Shown here: piece after piece, positions 18,721-28,007 of the stretch
Position numbering within the stretch: position 1 is the stretch's first letter
How the letters are laid out: every line of letters begins with the position of its first letter
Source of the DNA: Shewanella hafniensis
Lineage (GTDB): Bacteria; Pseudomonadota; Gammaproteobacteria; Enterobacterales; Shewanellaceae
DNA: 64,000 bases
Direction of reading: 5' to 3'
Assembly (NCBI RefSeq): GCF_019655335.1
Contig: NZ_BPFD01000019.1
Location: 1-64,000 of the forward strand
The notes under the pieces: model-generated
What the model saw: only the letters and a program-made list of their open reading frames with translations
What the model was told of the DNA's origin: nothing
Database searches by the model: none
Position numbers and translations under genes: made by a program

Positions 18721-20229
18721 ATGGAGTTTAGCGTAAAGAGCGGTAGCCCCGAAAAACAACGCTCAGCCTGTATCGTGGTCGGTGTTTATGAACCCCGTCG
18801 TCTGTCGGGTATCGCGGAGCAATTAGATAAAATTAGCGAAGGTTATATCAGTAACCTACTGCGTCGCGGCGATCTGGAAGGTAAACCTGGCCAGATGTTG
18901 TTGCTGCACCATGTTCCTAACGTATTGAGTGAACGTGTATTATTAGTGGGTTGTGGCAAAGAACGAGAACTAGACGAACGCCAATACAAACAAATCATCA
19001 CTAAGACAATCAACACCCTTAACGAAACAGGTTCAATGGAAGCGGTTTGCTTCTTGACTGAACTGCACGTGAAAGGACGCGATACGTATTGGAAAGTGCG
19101 CCAAGCGGTTGAAACCACCAATAGCAGTCTTTATAGCTTTGATGCCCTAAAGACCCGCAAAGGTGAAACTCGCCGTCCACTGCGTAAATTAGTGTTCAAT
19201 GTACCCACTCGCCGTGAATTAACCTTAGGTGAGCGCGCTATCGAGCATGGTATGGCAGTGTCTGCCGGCATGCACTTATGTCGCGATGTGGCCAACATGC
19301 CACCTAATATCTGTAATCCAGCCTATTTGGCCTCGCAAGCGCGCCAAATGGCTGAAATGCACGACACCCTGCATGTCACCACTATCGGTGAAGAGCAAAT
19401 GGCCAAACTGGGCATGAACTCATACCTTGCAGTCGGTCGCGCCAGTGCCAACGAATCCATCATGACAGTGATGGAATACAAGGGTGCTGTCGATAGCACA
19501 GAAAAACCCATCGTATTAGTCGGTAAAGGGTTAACCTTCGACTCGGGCGGTATTTCATTAAAACCTGGCGAAGCCATGGACGAAATGAAATATGATATGG
19601 GCGGCGCAGCAGGTGTTATCGGCACCATGAAAGCCATCTGTGATATGAAGTTACCTATCAATGTTGTGGGTATTCTGGCTGGCTGTGAAAACATGCCATC
19701 GGGTAATGCTTACCGTCCAGGTGACATTCTGACCACTATGTCAGGTCAAACCGTTGAAGTGTTAAATACCGATGCAGAAGGCCGTTTAGTTCTGTGTGAC
19801 GTATTAACCTATGTTGAGCGTTTCGATCCTGAATTGGTTATCGATACAGCGACTCTGACTGGCGCGTGTGTGATTGCCCTTGGTAAACACGCATCGGGTC
19901 TGTTCTCATCGCATAACCCTCTGGCACACGAGCTATTAAGTGCTGGTGAGCAAAGTGGTGACCGCGCATGGCGCATGCCGTTGTGGGATGAGTATCAAGA
20001 TATGCTCGACAGCCCGTTTGCTGACATGACCAACTTAGGTGGCCGTCCAGCAGGTGCTATCACTGCAGCATGTTTCCTTTCGCGCTTTGCTAAAAAGTAC
20101 AACTGGGCTCACTTAGACGTTGCGGGTACAGCTTGGAATAGCGGTGCTAACAAAGGTTCTACGGGCCGTCCAGTGCCACTATTGACTCAGTTCCTGATCA
20201 ATCGTGCAGGCGTTGAACTCGGCGAATAA
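18721..20229 (+). CDS. pepA: Leucyl aminopeptidase PepA (family M17)
   Basis: 502-residue cytoplasmic aminopeptidase with two metal ions, also known in E. coli as a DNA-binding factor for plasmid recombination and carAB control. The family signature NTDAEGRL is at about residue 349. The metal-binding [17 protein letters not shown] (about 261-277) is intact. The ATG at 18721 is used because AGGAG sits 5 bases before it; the GTG at 18715 overlaps the ribosome site. The length matches E. coli PepA (503). It is closed by its own terminator, while holC follows after a separate 300-base gap. Confidence 0.96.
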   Translation: MEFSVKSGSPEKQRSACIVVGVYEPRRLSGIAEQLDKISEGYISNLLRRGDLEGKPGQMLLLHHVPNVLSERVLLVGCGKERELDERQYKQIITKTINTLNETGSMEAVCFLTELHVKGRDTYWKVRQAVETTNSSLYSFDALKTRKGETRRPLRKLVFNVPTRRELTLGERAIEHGMAVSAGMHLCRDVANMPPNICNPAYLASQARQMAEMHDTLHVTTIGEEQMAKLGMNSYLAVGRASANESIMTVMEYKGAVDSTEKPIVLVGKGLTFDSGGISLKPGEAMDEMKYDMGGAAGVIGTMKAICDMKLPINVVGILAGCENMPSGNAYRPGDILTTMSGQTVEVLNTDAEGRLVLCDVLTYVERFDPELVIDTATLTGACVIALGKHASGLFSSHNPLAHELLSAGEQSGDRAWRMPLWDEYQDMLDSPFADMTNLGGRPAGAITAACFLSRFAKKYNWAHLDVAGTAWNSGANKGSTGRPVPLLTQFLINRAGVELGE

Positions 20230-20266
20230 CCGACTATCCGGCCTAAGTGTTTTAAAGATCATAATA

Positions 20267-20301
20267 AAAACAGGCGAAGATGAAAATCTTCGCCTGTTTT
20301 A
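20267..20301 (+). terminator. Intrinsic terminator of pepA
   Basis: AAAACAGGCGAAGAT and ATCTTCGCCTGTTTT form a perfect 15-bp stem around GAAA, with a T-rich tail. The rest of the 20230-20568 gap is AT-rich and shows no gene. Confidence 0.93.
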
Positions 20302-20568
20302 TTTTCTTATATAATCAGAAAATCGATTTCCTGAATAAGAACTTGAATAAAAACTGAACAACTAACGGTTTTAGAATAATTTTTCAAAGAGTTATAGCTC
20401 TACCCTCTTAATCTTCAACGGCTTAAAAGCATCCCATTAAGTCCCGCCAGACAGTGATAGGTAAAACCTCAGCGCAAGGTTTACCCCAAGCATTAACCCA
20501 TACTGACTTTTAGTGTAAACTGCTGCTTTCGTTCGCCACTAGAACAAGTGAAGCAAGGCATTGAAATT

Positions 20569-21072
20569 ATGACTCAAGTGCTGTTTTATCTCATGCCGCC
20601 AGTGGAATCACCTGCCAAGGCCAAGGTTGATTCACCTGTTGTAACCGCGAATGCGAACCCTGCAATTTGCGAGATGCATCTTCTGGCATGCCAACTGGCG
20701 CAACAGGCTTTTGTGAAGCAACAATGGGTCTATATCCATTGCCAAGATAAACAGCAAGCCCATGCAATTGATGAACTTTTATGGCAGTTTGAGCCCAGTG
20801 CTTTTGTGCCCCATAACCTCAAAGGTGAGGGCCCGATGACGGGATCGCCGGTTGAAATTGGTTTTGATCGCCTCGGCGCCAACAAAAGTCGCCAAGTTCT
20901 GATTAATCTTGCAGACCAAGCGCCCCCATTTGCGGTAAACTTTGGCCACATTATCGATTTTGTTGCCAATGACGATCAGCATAAAGCGGTCGCTCGCGAA
21001 CGTTATCGACAGTATCGCGGCTTAGGGGTTAATTTACAGACCCAAGACTTAGCAACACATCCACTTAATTAG
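20569..21072 (+). CDS. holC: DNA polymerase III chi subunit HolC
   Basis: 167-residue subunit of the replicative polymerase clamp loader that links psi (HolD) to single-strand binding protein. The N-terminus MTQVLFYLMPP aligns with the start of E. coli chi (ATFYLL pattern), so I start at the ATG at 20569 rather than the GTG seven codons upstream. Later landmarks are CQLAQQAFVKQQWVYIHC and the C-terminal FVANDDQHKAVARERYRQYR. It is about 20 residues longer than E. coli chi, mostly in an N-terminal insertion (ESPAKAKVDSPVVTANANPA). It precedes valS by 20 bases, as in E. coli. Confidence 0.92.
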   Translation: MTQVLFYLMPPVESPAKAKVDSPVVTANANPAICEMHLLACQLAQQAFVKQQWVYIHCQDKQQAHAIDELLWQFEPSAFVPHNLKGEGPMTGSPVEIGFDRLGANKSRQVLINLADQAPPFAVNFGHIIDFVANDDQHKAVARERYRQYRGLGVNLQTQDLATHPLN

Positions 21073-21092
21073 TTTGAGACAGACACGTTCCC

Positions 21093-23981
21093 ATGGAAAA
21101 AACATACGATCCGCAGTCCATCGAGCAAACGCTTTACCAAAACTGGGAAGAGCAAGGTTACTTCAAGCCACACGGCGATGAATCCCAAGGCAATTATTGC
21201 ATCATGATCCCGCCACCAAACGTGACGGGCAGCTTGCACATGGGCCACGCCTTCCAAGACACCATTATGGATACTTTGACCCGTTACCAACGGATGAAAG
21301 GCAAAAATACCCTATGGCAAGTCGGTACTGACCATGCGGGTATCGCCACCCAAATGTTGGTTGAGCGTAAGCTTGAAGCCGAAGAAGGCAAAAATCGCCA
21401 TGACCTAGGTCGCGATGCCTTTATGGATAAAGTGTGGGAATGGAAAGCGCAATCGGGCGGCACTATCACTAAGCAGCTACGTCGTATGGGCGCATCTGTT
21501 GATTGGGACCGCGAGCGTTTCACTATGGACGAAGGCTTGTCCAAGGCCGTGCAAGAAGTGTTTGTACGTCTGTACGAAGACGAGTTGATTTATCGCGGTA
21601 AGCGTTTGGTCAACTGGGATCCAAAGCTGCACACGGCTATCTCTGATTTAGAAGTGGAAAGCAAAGAAAAACAGGGCCATATGTGGCACCTGCGTTATCC
21701 ACTGGCCGACGGTGAACTGACGGCCGATGGTAAAGACTATTTAGAAGTCGCTACCACGCGTCCAGAAACCATGCTCGGCGACAGTGCGGTTGCAGTGCAT
21801 CCCGATGATGAACGCTATCAAGCACTGGTCGGTAAGTTTATTCTGTTGCCGATTGTTAACCGCCGTATTCCTATCGTGGCCGACGATTACGTCGACATGG
21901 CCTTTGGTACTGGCTGCGTGAAGATCACCCCGGCCCATGACTTTAACGACTATGAAGTCGGTAAACGTCACAACCTACCCATGTTCAACGTGCTGACCTT
22001 AGATGCCGCCATTCGCGTGAGCGCCGAAGTGGTGAACTCTGACGGTACCTTTAACAAAACGCTCGATGGCAGCCTGCCTGAACGCTTTGCCGGACTTGAT
22101 CGTTTTAAAGCCCGCGATGCTATCGTCGCTGAATTTGACATTTTAGGGCTGCTCGAAAAAATCGCGCCGCACGCCTTGAAAGTCCCTTACGGCGATCGCT
22201 CCGGTGTGGTTATCGAGCCAATGCTGACCGACCAATGGTATGTAGCTGTTGCGCCAATGGCGAAAACCGCTATCGAAGCCGTTGAAAATGGCAGCATTAA
22301 ATTTGTGCCGCAGCAATACGAGAACATGTACTTCTCGTGGATGCGTGACATTCAAGACTGGTGTATTTCGCGTCAATTGTGGTGGGGTCACCGCATCCCA
22401 GCTTGGTACGACGAAAACGGTAAAGTCTATGTCGGCCGCAACGAAGCTGAAGTGCGTGCTAAGCACAATATCGCTGACTCAATAACACTGCGCCAAGACG
22501 AAGACGTACTGGACACTTGGTTCAGCTCAGCCCTGTGGACCTTCTCGACTTTAGGTTGGCCTGACAATTTAGAAGATTTAAAAACCTTCCACCCAACCGA
22601 CGTGTTGGTGACAGGTTTTGACATCATCTTCTTCTGGGTTGCCCGTATGATCATGATGACCATGCACTTCATCAAAGATGAAGACGGCAAGCCACAAGTC
22701 CCGTTCAAAACCGTCTACGTAACCGGTCTTATCCGCGATGAAGCGGGTAACAAGATGTCAAAATCTAAAGGTAACGTACTCGATCCATTAGACATGATCG
22801 ACGGTATCGGACTTGAAGATTTAGTTGAAAAACGTACCGGTAATATGATGCAGCCACAACTGGCCGCCAAGATTGAAAAGAGCACTCGCAAAGAGTTTGC
22901 TGACGGTATAGAAGCCCACGGCACTGATGCACTGCGCTTTACGCTTGCGGCAATGGCATCAACGGGTCGTGACATCAACTGGGATATGAAGCGCTTAGAC
23001 GGTTACCGTAGCTTCTGTAACAAGTTGTGGAACGCCTCACGCTACGTGCTGATGAACACAGAAGATCAAGATTGCGGCCCAGGTTCTCCAGAGTACTGTG
23101 GTTTAGAGAATGGCGGCGAAATGGAACTATCGTTGGCCGATCGCTGGATTATCGGCTTGTTCAATCAAACCGTTAAGACCTTTGACGATCACATGACTGC
23201 CTACCGTTTCGACTTAGCGGCCAATACCCTGTATGAGTTCACTTGGAACCAGTTCTGTGACTGGTACTTAGAATTAACTAAGCCGGTATTGCAAAACGGC
23301 ACTGAAGCGCAAATGCGTGGCACCCGTCACACCTTAGTGACAGTGCTCGAAGCGATGCAACGCCTGATGCACCCTATGATGCCGTATATCACTGAAACCA
23401 TTTGGCAGCGCGTTAAACCATTAGCCGGTGTCGCTGGTGATACCATTATGCTGGCGCCGTTCCCAACATTTGATGCCGCTAAAGTCGATAGCGCAGCAAT
23501 GGCCGATTTAGAGTGGGTTAAGCAAGTGATTGTCGCCGTGCGTAACATTCGCGCCGAGCTGAACATTGCCCCATCTAAGCCATTAAATGCCCTACTACGC
23601 GGCGTTAGCGCGCAGGATAAAGCCCGTGTTGAAGCCAACCAAACCTTCTTCACTACCCTTGCCCGCTTAGAAAGCATGACCATTTTAGCCGATGGCGAAA
23701 CTGCGCCTATGTCGACCACAGGTTTGATTGGCGAAATGGAGCTGCTGATCCCTATGGCAGGCTTAATCGATGTCGCCGCCGAAATGGCCCGTATCGACAA
23801 ACAGCTTGAAAAGCTCGGCCAAGAGATCGCTCGTATCGAAGGCAAATTGTCGAACCAAGGTTTTGTGGCAAAAGCTCCAGCCGAGGTTATCGACAAAGAG
23901 CGCGCCAAGATGACCGATCTCAAGCGTGACATGGACAAGCTCAACGAGCAAAAATCAGAATTCGCTAAGTTAGAAGCTTAA
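21093..23981 (+). CDS. valS: Valyl-tRNA synthetase
   Basis: 962-residue class I aminoacyl-tRNA synthetase that charges tRNA-Val and edits mischarged threonine. The HIGH-type motif is [12 protein letters not shown] (41-52) and the KMSKS loop is at 554-558 ([10 protein letters not shown]). The editing domain lies between them, with the [17 protein letters not shown] stretch near 225-241. The C-terminal tRNA-binding coiled coil is about 890-962 ([19 protein letters not shown]). The length is close to E. coli ValS (951). It follows holC closely and is probably co-transcribed with it. Confidence 0.97.
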   Translation: MEKTYDPQSIEQTLYQNWEEQGYFKPHGDESQGNYCIMIPPPNVTGSLHMGHAFQDTIMDTLTRYQRMKGKNTLWQVGTDHAGIATQMLVERKLEAEEGKNRHDLGRDAFMDKVWEWKAQSGGTITKQLRRMGASVDWDRERFTMDEGLSKAVQEVFVRLYEDELIYRGKRLVNWDPKLHTAISDLEVESKEKQGHMWHLRYPLADGELTADGKDYLEVATTRPETMLGDSAVAVHPDDERYQALVGKFILLPIVNRRIPIVADDYVDMAFGTGCVKITPAHDFNDYEVGKRHNLPMFNVLTLDAAIRVSAEVVNSDGTFNKTLDGSLPERFAGLDRFKARDAIVAEFDILGLLEKIAPHALKVPYGDRSGVVIEPMLTDQWYVAVAPMAKTAIEAVENGSIKFVPQQYENMYFSWMRDIQDWCISRQLWWGHRIPAWYDENGKVYVGRNEAEVRAKHNIADSITLRQDEDVLDTWFSSALWTFSTLGWPDNLEDLKTFHPTDVLVTGFDIIFFWVARMIMMTMHFIKDEDGKPQVPFKTVYVTGLIRDEAGNKMSKSKGNVLDPLDMIDGIGLEDLVEKRTGNMMQPQLAAKIEKSTRKEFADGIEAHGTDALRFTLAAMASTGRDINWDMKRLDGYRSFCNKLWNASRYVLMNTEDQDCGPGSPEYCGLENGGEMELSLADRWIIGLFNQTVKTFDDHMTAYRFDLAANTLYEFTWNQFCDWYLELTKPVLQNGTEAQMRGTRHTLVTVLEAMQRLMHPMMPYITETIWQRVKPLAGVAGDTIMLAPFPTFDAAKVDSAAMADLEWVKQVIVAVRNIRAELNIAPSKPLNALLRGVSAQDKARVEANQTFFTTLARLESMTILADGETAPMSTTGLIGEMELLIPMAGLIDVAAEMARIDKQLEKLGQEIARIEGKLSNQGFVAKAPAEVIDKERAKMTDLKRDMDKLNEQKSEFAKLEA

Positions 23982-24029
23982 GCTTCTCATTTACTCTGAT
24001 TCACTTGTTATGATTGGTTCTAACTGAAT

Positions 24030-24055
24030 GAAGGGCAGCCACTAGGCTGCCCTTC
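24030..24055 (+). terminator. Terminator hairpin after valS
   Basis: GAAGGGCAGCC and GGCTGCCCTTC form a perfect 11-bp stem around ACTA, with a short T-rich tail. The remaining bases up to 24319 show no other gene. Confidence 0.8.
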
Positions 24056-24319
24056 TTGTATCTATGTTAAATACAAAAATTAGTCGCTTACTGTTAAGTT
24101 CATATAAGCCAGATCTTTCTTAGGCAATGACTGGCTTAACACTAAAACCATCTAGAGTAGCGTTGTTGTTAAACCGACATCAATTTTCATACAAATAACT
24201 TGTTACGTTTAGTCATCTTATCCAGACAAAAACTGACAAAAATGCTTCTAGTACATCAAGTTAATTTGTGTACAATAGAAGCGCAATGTCACACTTCGAC
24301 GCTAATTTGTGAGAATACG

Positions 24320-24769
24320 ATGAAAAAATTACTACTTACTCTCGTTGCCAGTACTCTATTGGCTTCAACTGCACAGGCACACAATTTCGAAGATTCTAAA
24401 GATGCGATTGAATACCGCCAATCTGCATTTGGTCTTATTGCTTATAACTTCGGCGATATGGCTGCCATGATGAAAGGCAAAAAACCTTTCGAAGCGGAAA
24501 CCTTCGCAATGCGTGCAACGAATGTTGCTGCATTATCAAAAATTCCTTTCGAAGGTTTTATTGATGGCTCAGACAAAGGCGACACTGAAGCTTTAGCCAA
24601 AGTTTGGCAAGACAGAGCTGATTTCGATGCAAAAATGAAAACTTTCCAAGAGAATGCCGCCATTCTTGCTACTGTTGCTCAAAAAGGTGATCAAGCTGAA
24701 ATCAAGCAAGCCTTTATGAATACAGGAAAAAGCTGTAAAGGTTGTCACGACGTTTATAAGAAAGACTAG
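24320..24769 (+). CDS. Cytochrome c' (periplasmic, c556 type)
   Basis: 149-residue periplasmic haem protein with a signal peptide (LLLTLVASTLLASTAQA, cleavage after residue 20) and one C-terminal haem motif CKGCH (139-143). The four-helix bundle pattern and C-terminal haem are those of cytochrome c'. These proteins bind NO or CO and are linked to NO resistance, or carry electrons in the low-spin c556 form. The ATG at 24320 directly precedes the signal peptide; the longer open frame is not credible. It is convergent with a cytochrome b561 gene and shares a terminator with it. Confidence 0.93.
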   Translation: MKKLLLTLVASTLLASTAQAHNFEDSKDAIEYRQSAFGLIAYNFGDMAAMMKGKKPFEAETFAMRATNVAALSKIPFEGFIDGSDKGDTEALAKVWQDRADFDAKMKTFQENAAILATVAQKGDQAEIKQAFMNTGKSCKGCHDVYKKD

Positions 24770-24794
24770 TTCTATTTAGTTTTTCTGTCCCATC

Positions 24795-24822
24795 AAAAAG
24801 CCTGCTTATTAGCAGGCTTTTT
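24795..24822. terminator. Bidirectional terminator between cytochromes c' and b561
   Basis: AAAAAGCCTGCT and AGCAGGCTTTTT form a perfect 12-bp stem around TATT, with A and T runs that serve both convergent genes. Confidence 0.92.
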
Positions 24823-24848
24823 GTTACTCAAAAACACTCAACGTAAAA

Positions 24849-25541
24849 CTATAGCACTTGCACTATCGGCCACATTAAATACACAAAGACCACTGCCGCT
24901 AATACAGCCAGCAGCACTAAGGCAAGCCACGCTGACTTGAATGTAAGATCATGATTCACACTTGATGACAGTGCCACCTTAGAGACTTTCTTGTAGCCAC
25001 TGAGCATAGCACCAACTAACTTATCGCCCTTGATGGCATGGATAACCACTGCTAGTACATGAATGGCACTCAGCGCTAGGATAAGGTTAAAGTTCATCTT
25101 ATGTAGCCAAGTCAAAAATCCACTGGTATCAGAACTGACATAACTATAGAGCGGACCTTCGGTAAAAATATCATCGGTCGCAAAAAGGCCTGTAACTAAT
25201 TGCAGGCTAATGATCCCAATCAGTGCGACAACCATGTAGCCACCAATAGGATTGTGCCCTAGCACAACGGACATTTCCTTAGTTTTGATTACTTTCAAGT
25301 AGTCGAGCACAACCTTAGGGTGATGAACAAAGTGGCTAAACCTTGCCGTATCGCTACCAATGATCCCCCAGAAGATTCTAAATCCGATAAAGATCAGCAA
25401 ACTATAAGCAAAAATTTGATGCCACTGCATTTCGCCTGCGTCGGCACTCCACCATAAAAGTGCCAACAGACACACCATGCCCCAATGGAAAATTCGCGTG
25501 GGTAAATCCCAGACCTTAATCTTAACGTGTTCAATATTCAT
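24849..25541 (-). CDS. Cytochrome b561 family membrane protein
   Basis: 230-residue di-haem-type membrane cytochrome with about five hydrophobic segments. The histidines expected to bind b-haems occur in RIFHWGMVCLL (near 18), MQWHQIFAYSL (near 41) and a late helix NLILALSAIHVLAVVIHAIKGD. The family also includes Ni/Fe-hydrogenase b subunits; no hydrogenase is nearby. In Shewanella and relatives such genes lie beside cytochrome c', so a quinol-to-cytochrome c' route is plausible but inferred. No strong ribosome site is seen before the ATG. Confidence 0.88.
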   Translation of the reverse strand: MNIEHVKIKVWDLPTRIFHWGMVCLLALLWWSADAGEMQWHQIFAYSLLIFIGFRIFWGIIGSDTARFSHFVHHPKVVLDYLKVIKTKEMSVVLGHNPIGGYMVVALIGIISLQLVTGLFATDDIFTEGPLYSYVSSDTSGFLTWLHKMNFNLILALSAIHVLAVVIHAIKGDKLVGAMLSGYKKVSKVALSSSVNHDLTFKSAWLALVLLAVLAAVVFVYLMWPIVQVL

Positions 25542-25763
25542 AAAATGGGCAAACTCAAAGTGAACGAATGAAATAAGTTGAGGTATTTTATCGGGATTTA
25601 GGATGAAACTTAAAGTAAATATAAGTAAATAAGGGCAAAGACTGCGGAGTTATCCCATCGAATATGACCCGATTTAGCAGGTAATACAAGGCTTTTTGGC
25701 TAGGAATTATTGATATTTGTCTAAGTGATCAAATATCCAACGAACAGTAACTAACCAGCGAAA

Positions 25764-25785
25764 AAATGTGATCTAGATCTCGTTT
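25764..25785 (+). promoter_or_regulatory. CRP-like site upstream of raiA
   Basis: The core TGTGATCTAGATCTCG lies in a 22-base window matching the CRP palindrome (TGTGATCTAGATCACA type) at all but about two positions. A possible -10 (TAATCT, 25803-25808) would put the site at about -41 from the start of transcription, a class II activator position. An FNR/EtrA-type regulator could also use it. Confidence 0.6.
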
Positions 25786-25840
25786 TATAGTGCAGACCTT
25801 GGTAATCTGAAATCCAAGGAAACAACAGAAGGTTCGAAAT

Positions 25841-26197
25841 ATGCTAAAGATTACTAGCAAGCAACTTGAAGTCACATCTCCTATTCGTGAACGTATTGAA
25901 AGCCGTTTCGAAAAACTTTCAAGGCATGATGTGCAAATGATAAATCCCCATGTAATCATTACGGAGGAGAAACCTGGTTTCAAAATTGAAGCATCGGTTG
26001 GCATCCCAAATGGAGAACTCTTCGCTCAAGCAAAACATGAAAATTTATATACTGCGATTAACGCTATGGGCCAAAAATTAGAGAAGCAGCTCAATCGCAT
26101 AACACACAAACCGGAAGCACAACGTTCCACATCATTAACACCGACTAATAATATTGTTGAAGTTGACGACGAGTACGAGGAGGAAGATGCGGCATAA
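25841..26197 (+). CDS. raiA: Ribosome hibernation/stationary-phase inhibitor RaiA (YfiA)
   Basis: 118-residue ribosome-associated inhibitor that binds the 30S decoding centre and stabilises resting 70S ribosomes. The beta-alpha-beta-beta-beta-alpha fold is recognisable: MLKITSKQLEVTSPIRERIE at the start, KPGFKIEASVGIPNG in the middle and LYTAINAMGQKLEKQLNR as the last helix. The acidic C-terminal tail (VDDEYEEEDAA) distinguishes it from the short HPF. E. coli has raiA-pheL-pheA in the same order. An imperfect hairpin (26207-26230) follows the stop but has no T-run, so transcripts may continue into the long gap. Confidence 0.92.
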   Translation: MLKITSKQLEVTSPIRERIESRFEKLSRHDVQMINPHVIITEEKPGFKIEASVGIPNGELFAQAKHENLYTAINAMGQKLEKQLNRITHKPEAQRSTSLTPTNNIVEVDDEYEEEDAA

Positions 26198-26899
26198 TTT
26201 AAGTTTAGTGAGTGCGAGAAACGCACCACTTTGAGAGCAATAAAGTAGAAATATTTAATCAGATCACAGTTTTTACAAAAGCTTAGTGCAATCATTTTAA
26301 TGATGAAAAAAACAGTTCGTTTGACTAAATACCTACTACACTTTACAAAGTGACAGCAAGAATCGAAGTGGTGCGAATTTAAATCGTTTCAAATGTTGAT
26401 TTACTTTAATTTTTGATTTACATATATTGATTAAAAGATATTATTTATAAATAACGTTACTGGATATAACTAAGGAGCACGACCAATCCAACCCATATAG
26501 TTTTAAGTACTAAGATTTTAAGCTCAAAGGGTTTTAAGTTCTAAAATTTGTTGTTAATGATTAATTTTACTTATAATTTTCACGTTCAAAAGCTCAATGT
26601 TATACCTTCAACTAGGTTCCACTTTCAATAGTAAGTTTGGAAAGGAGGCAACACAAAAGCAAACAATTTGATAATATTGATATTGTTGATATTAGTTACA
26701 ATCAAGTATGTATGCATTCACTAAAAGTAGTGCTCAATTTTGACCCAATAACAGAATGACCACCAGAAACAGGCGGCATTGCTGAATACCAGAGTTAACA
26801 TGAGGAGCCGAGAACAGCACAAAAGCACAAAAGTACATTAGAAAAGCCTTTAACTACCCAATTTTTATATCCACAATGGAGGCTCAGTTAAACATAAAC

Positions 26900-26937
26900 A
26901 AAAGTCACATTAACAAAAGCTACATTACCAAAAGTGC
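26900..26937 (+). repeat. Short tandem repeat, about 2.5 copies of 15 bases
   Basis: AAAAGTCACATTAAC, AAAAGCTACATTACC and the partial AAAAGTGC follow each other without spacing inside the gene-free stretch. It is too short and too diverged for a CRISPR. Confidence 0.6.
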
Positions 26938-27067
26938 TTATTTTAAAACGGGTCGGCACCAATGTGTGCTAAACACTGAGACAAATGAGGTAACAACGAT
27001 CACGTTTTGTTAGATGAAGAGAGTCATATTTACACTGATATATTAGTTAGCGTTTTTAGCGTGTGAT

Positions 27068-27093
27068 TTAATGTAAGTGTTTAATGTAAGTGC
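27068..27093 (+). repeat. Tandem 13-base repeat
   Basis: TTAATGTAAGTGT is followed at once by TTAATGTAAGTGC. Related words recur at 27495 and near 27618. Confidence 0.7.
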
Positions 27094-27756
27094 AATACGT
27101 TGGTTTGATTAAAAGTCATTAGTTTACTTAGTGTTATTTGTATAGTAAAAACTGTAAATTGTATAAATGTTTTTATGTAGTGTGTTAATTTTTACCGTTA
27201 GTTGAGTTTTGATATTTTATAGACACCTTAAATAATGTTTGATTATCAACTAAAAAGGAGGGCATCTAGACTTGACGAAAAGTGCAATAACAGTAAATGA
27301 GAGTTTGTTATACGCTCCAAGTATTAACACGTTAGATTTTAAAGTAAAAAGTAATAACGTAAGTAGCAAGACCTAAACGCATGACAAGGCCAAGCTGTTT
27401 TTACAGCAATATGTACCTAGTGCAACTAATGAGCCGTAAATCGTTTATTTTAAATGTTCGTTTTGTTAGTGTTAGTTTTTAATGTTATAGATCCATGTAA
27501 GTGTTAATTGTTAAAATATAAGTGCAAGACATGTCAACGTAAGTTCGCTGGTACTGCAAAACAGCATAGTTCAAATGTTATACGCTATGCCGCATTAAAG
27601 TACTTGTTAGTGTTCATTGTAAATGCAAGTCGTTATCTAGTGAGTTGTTAACGTTTTACTGTTACACGTAAATGTAAGATAAACGAGTGTTTTACCTTGT
27701 CCCACACTGACCATAAGGAGGATAAACTCGCTTGACCATATATTCATACTCAAACC

Positions 27757-27784
27757 AGCGCACCCTCGGGTGCGCTTTCTTTTT
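27757..27784 (+). terminator. Strong terminator upstream of the pheL promoter
   Basis: AGCGCACCC and GGGTGCGCT form a perfect 9-bp stem around TC, followed by TTTCTTTTT. It ends any transcript coming from raiA or from the gene-free stretch, so pheL-pheA must have its own promoter after it. Confidence 0.9.
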
Positions 27785-27808
27785 AGGTCGTTTATGAGAA
27801 AGTTTTGA

Positions 27809-27837
27809 TTGACAGCTAAGCCCTAGCCCTTTAGTTT
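27809..27837 (+). promoter_or_regulatory. Probable pheL-pheA promoter
   Basis: A perfect -35 TTGACA (27809-27814), a 17-base spacer and TAGTTT (27832-27837) as a weak -10. It is the only good candidate between the upstream terminator and pheL. The predicted start is near 27844-27845, at or beside the pheL ATG. Confidence 0.55.
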
Positions 27838-27844
27838 TAAGCCC

Positions 27845-27898
27845 ATGAAAATGATAACAGCAGCTTTTTTTACTTTCTTTTTTACACCCCCACTCTAG
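27845..27898 (+). CDS. pheL: Phenylalanine operon leader peptide PheL
   Basis: 17-codon leader peptide MKMITAAFFTFFFTPPL with five phenylalanine codons, directly before an attenuator and pheA. Its translation measures charged tRNA-Phe: stalling at the Phe codons favours the antiterminator and pheA expression. It resembles E. coli PheL (Phe-rich, Pro near the end). No ribosome site is visible before the ATG, and the likely transcription start coincides with it, so the mRNA may be leaderless. Confidence 0.88.
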   Translation: MKMITAAFFTFFFTPPL

Positions 27899-27963
27899 GA
27901 GGCGGATTTACTGTGTAAAAACGAAAGTAAAAATCCAAAGCCTCCCAACTGGGAGGCTTTTTT
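27867..27963 (+). promoter_or_regulatory. Phenylalanine transcription attenuator
   Basis: Three alternative structures are visible. The pause hairpin pairs TTTTTACTTTC and TTTTTACAC (27867-27887, the Phe codons) with GTGTAAAAA and GAAAGTAAAAA (27913-27933). The terminator is AAAGCCTCCC with GGGAGGCTTT (27937-27960) and a T-run. AGGAGGC (27897-27903), overlapping the pheL stop, can instead pair with GCCTCC (27940-27945) of the terminator arm as antiterminator. A ribosome stalled at the Phe codons would free it; a ribosome at the stop codon would cover it. Confidence 0.88.
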
Positions 27964-28007
27964 GTCTTAAACGATTGATAAAATACATGACGGCAATTGA
28001 GGTCAGA

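Larger units (their letters stand above)
26198..27756. other. Long AT-rich gene-free stretch between raiA and the pheA terminator
   Basis: About 1.56 kb with no convincing gene on either strand, clearly more AT-rich than its surroundings. From about 27040 to 27700 the plus strand is T/G-rich and C-poor and repeats short words: TTAGTGTTA (27128, 27466, with TTAGTGTTC at 27607), ATGTAAGTG (27071, 27495) and TGTTATACGCT (27306, 27576). Ribosome-site-like words recur (for example AAGGAG near 26472, AAAGGAGG near 26640, AAGGAGG at 27255-27261 and 27715-27721). The last two are each followed, 10 bases later, by TTGAC and a short open frame (27272-27376, 34 codons; 27732-27797, 21 codons). The stretch ends in a strong terminator. 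It could be a long raiA 3' untranslated region, one or more non-coding RNAs, or a decayed insertion. I cannot decide which. Confidence 0.6.

Noticed and set aside
23327-23944. 205-codon open frame antisense to valS
   Set aside because: It is a shadow of the valS reading frame, with Ser/Ala/Ile-rich composition and no resemblance to known proteins.
26900-26937. Possible CRISPR-like repeat array
   Set aside because: Only about 2.5 copies of a 15-base unit with no spacers, and no cas genes are in the window.
27272-27277. TTGACG as a -35 promoter element
   Set aside because: No acceptable -10 lies 16-18 bases downstream, so the word fits better as part of the repeated module.
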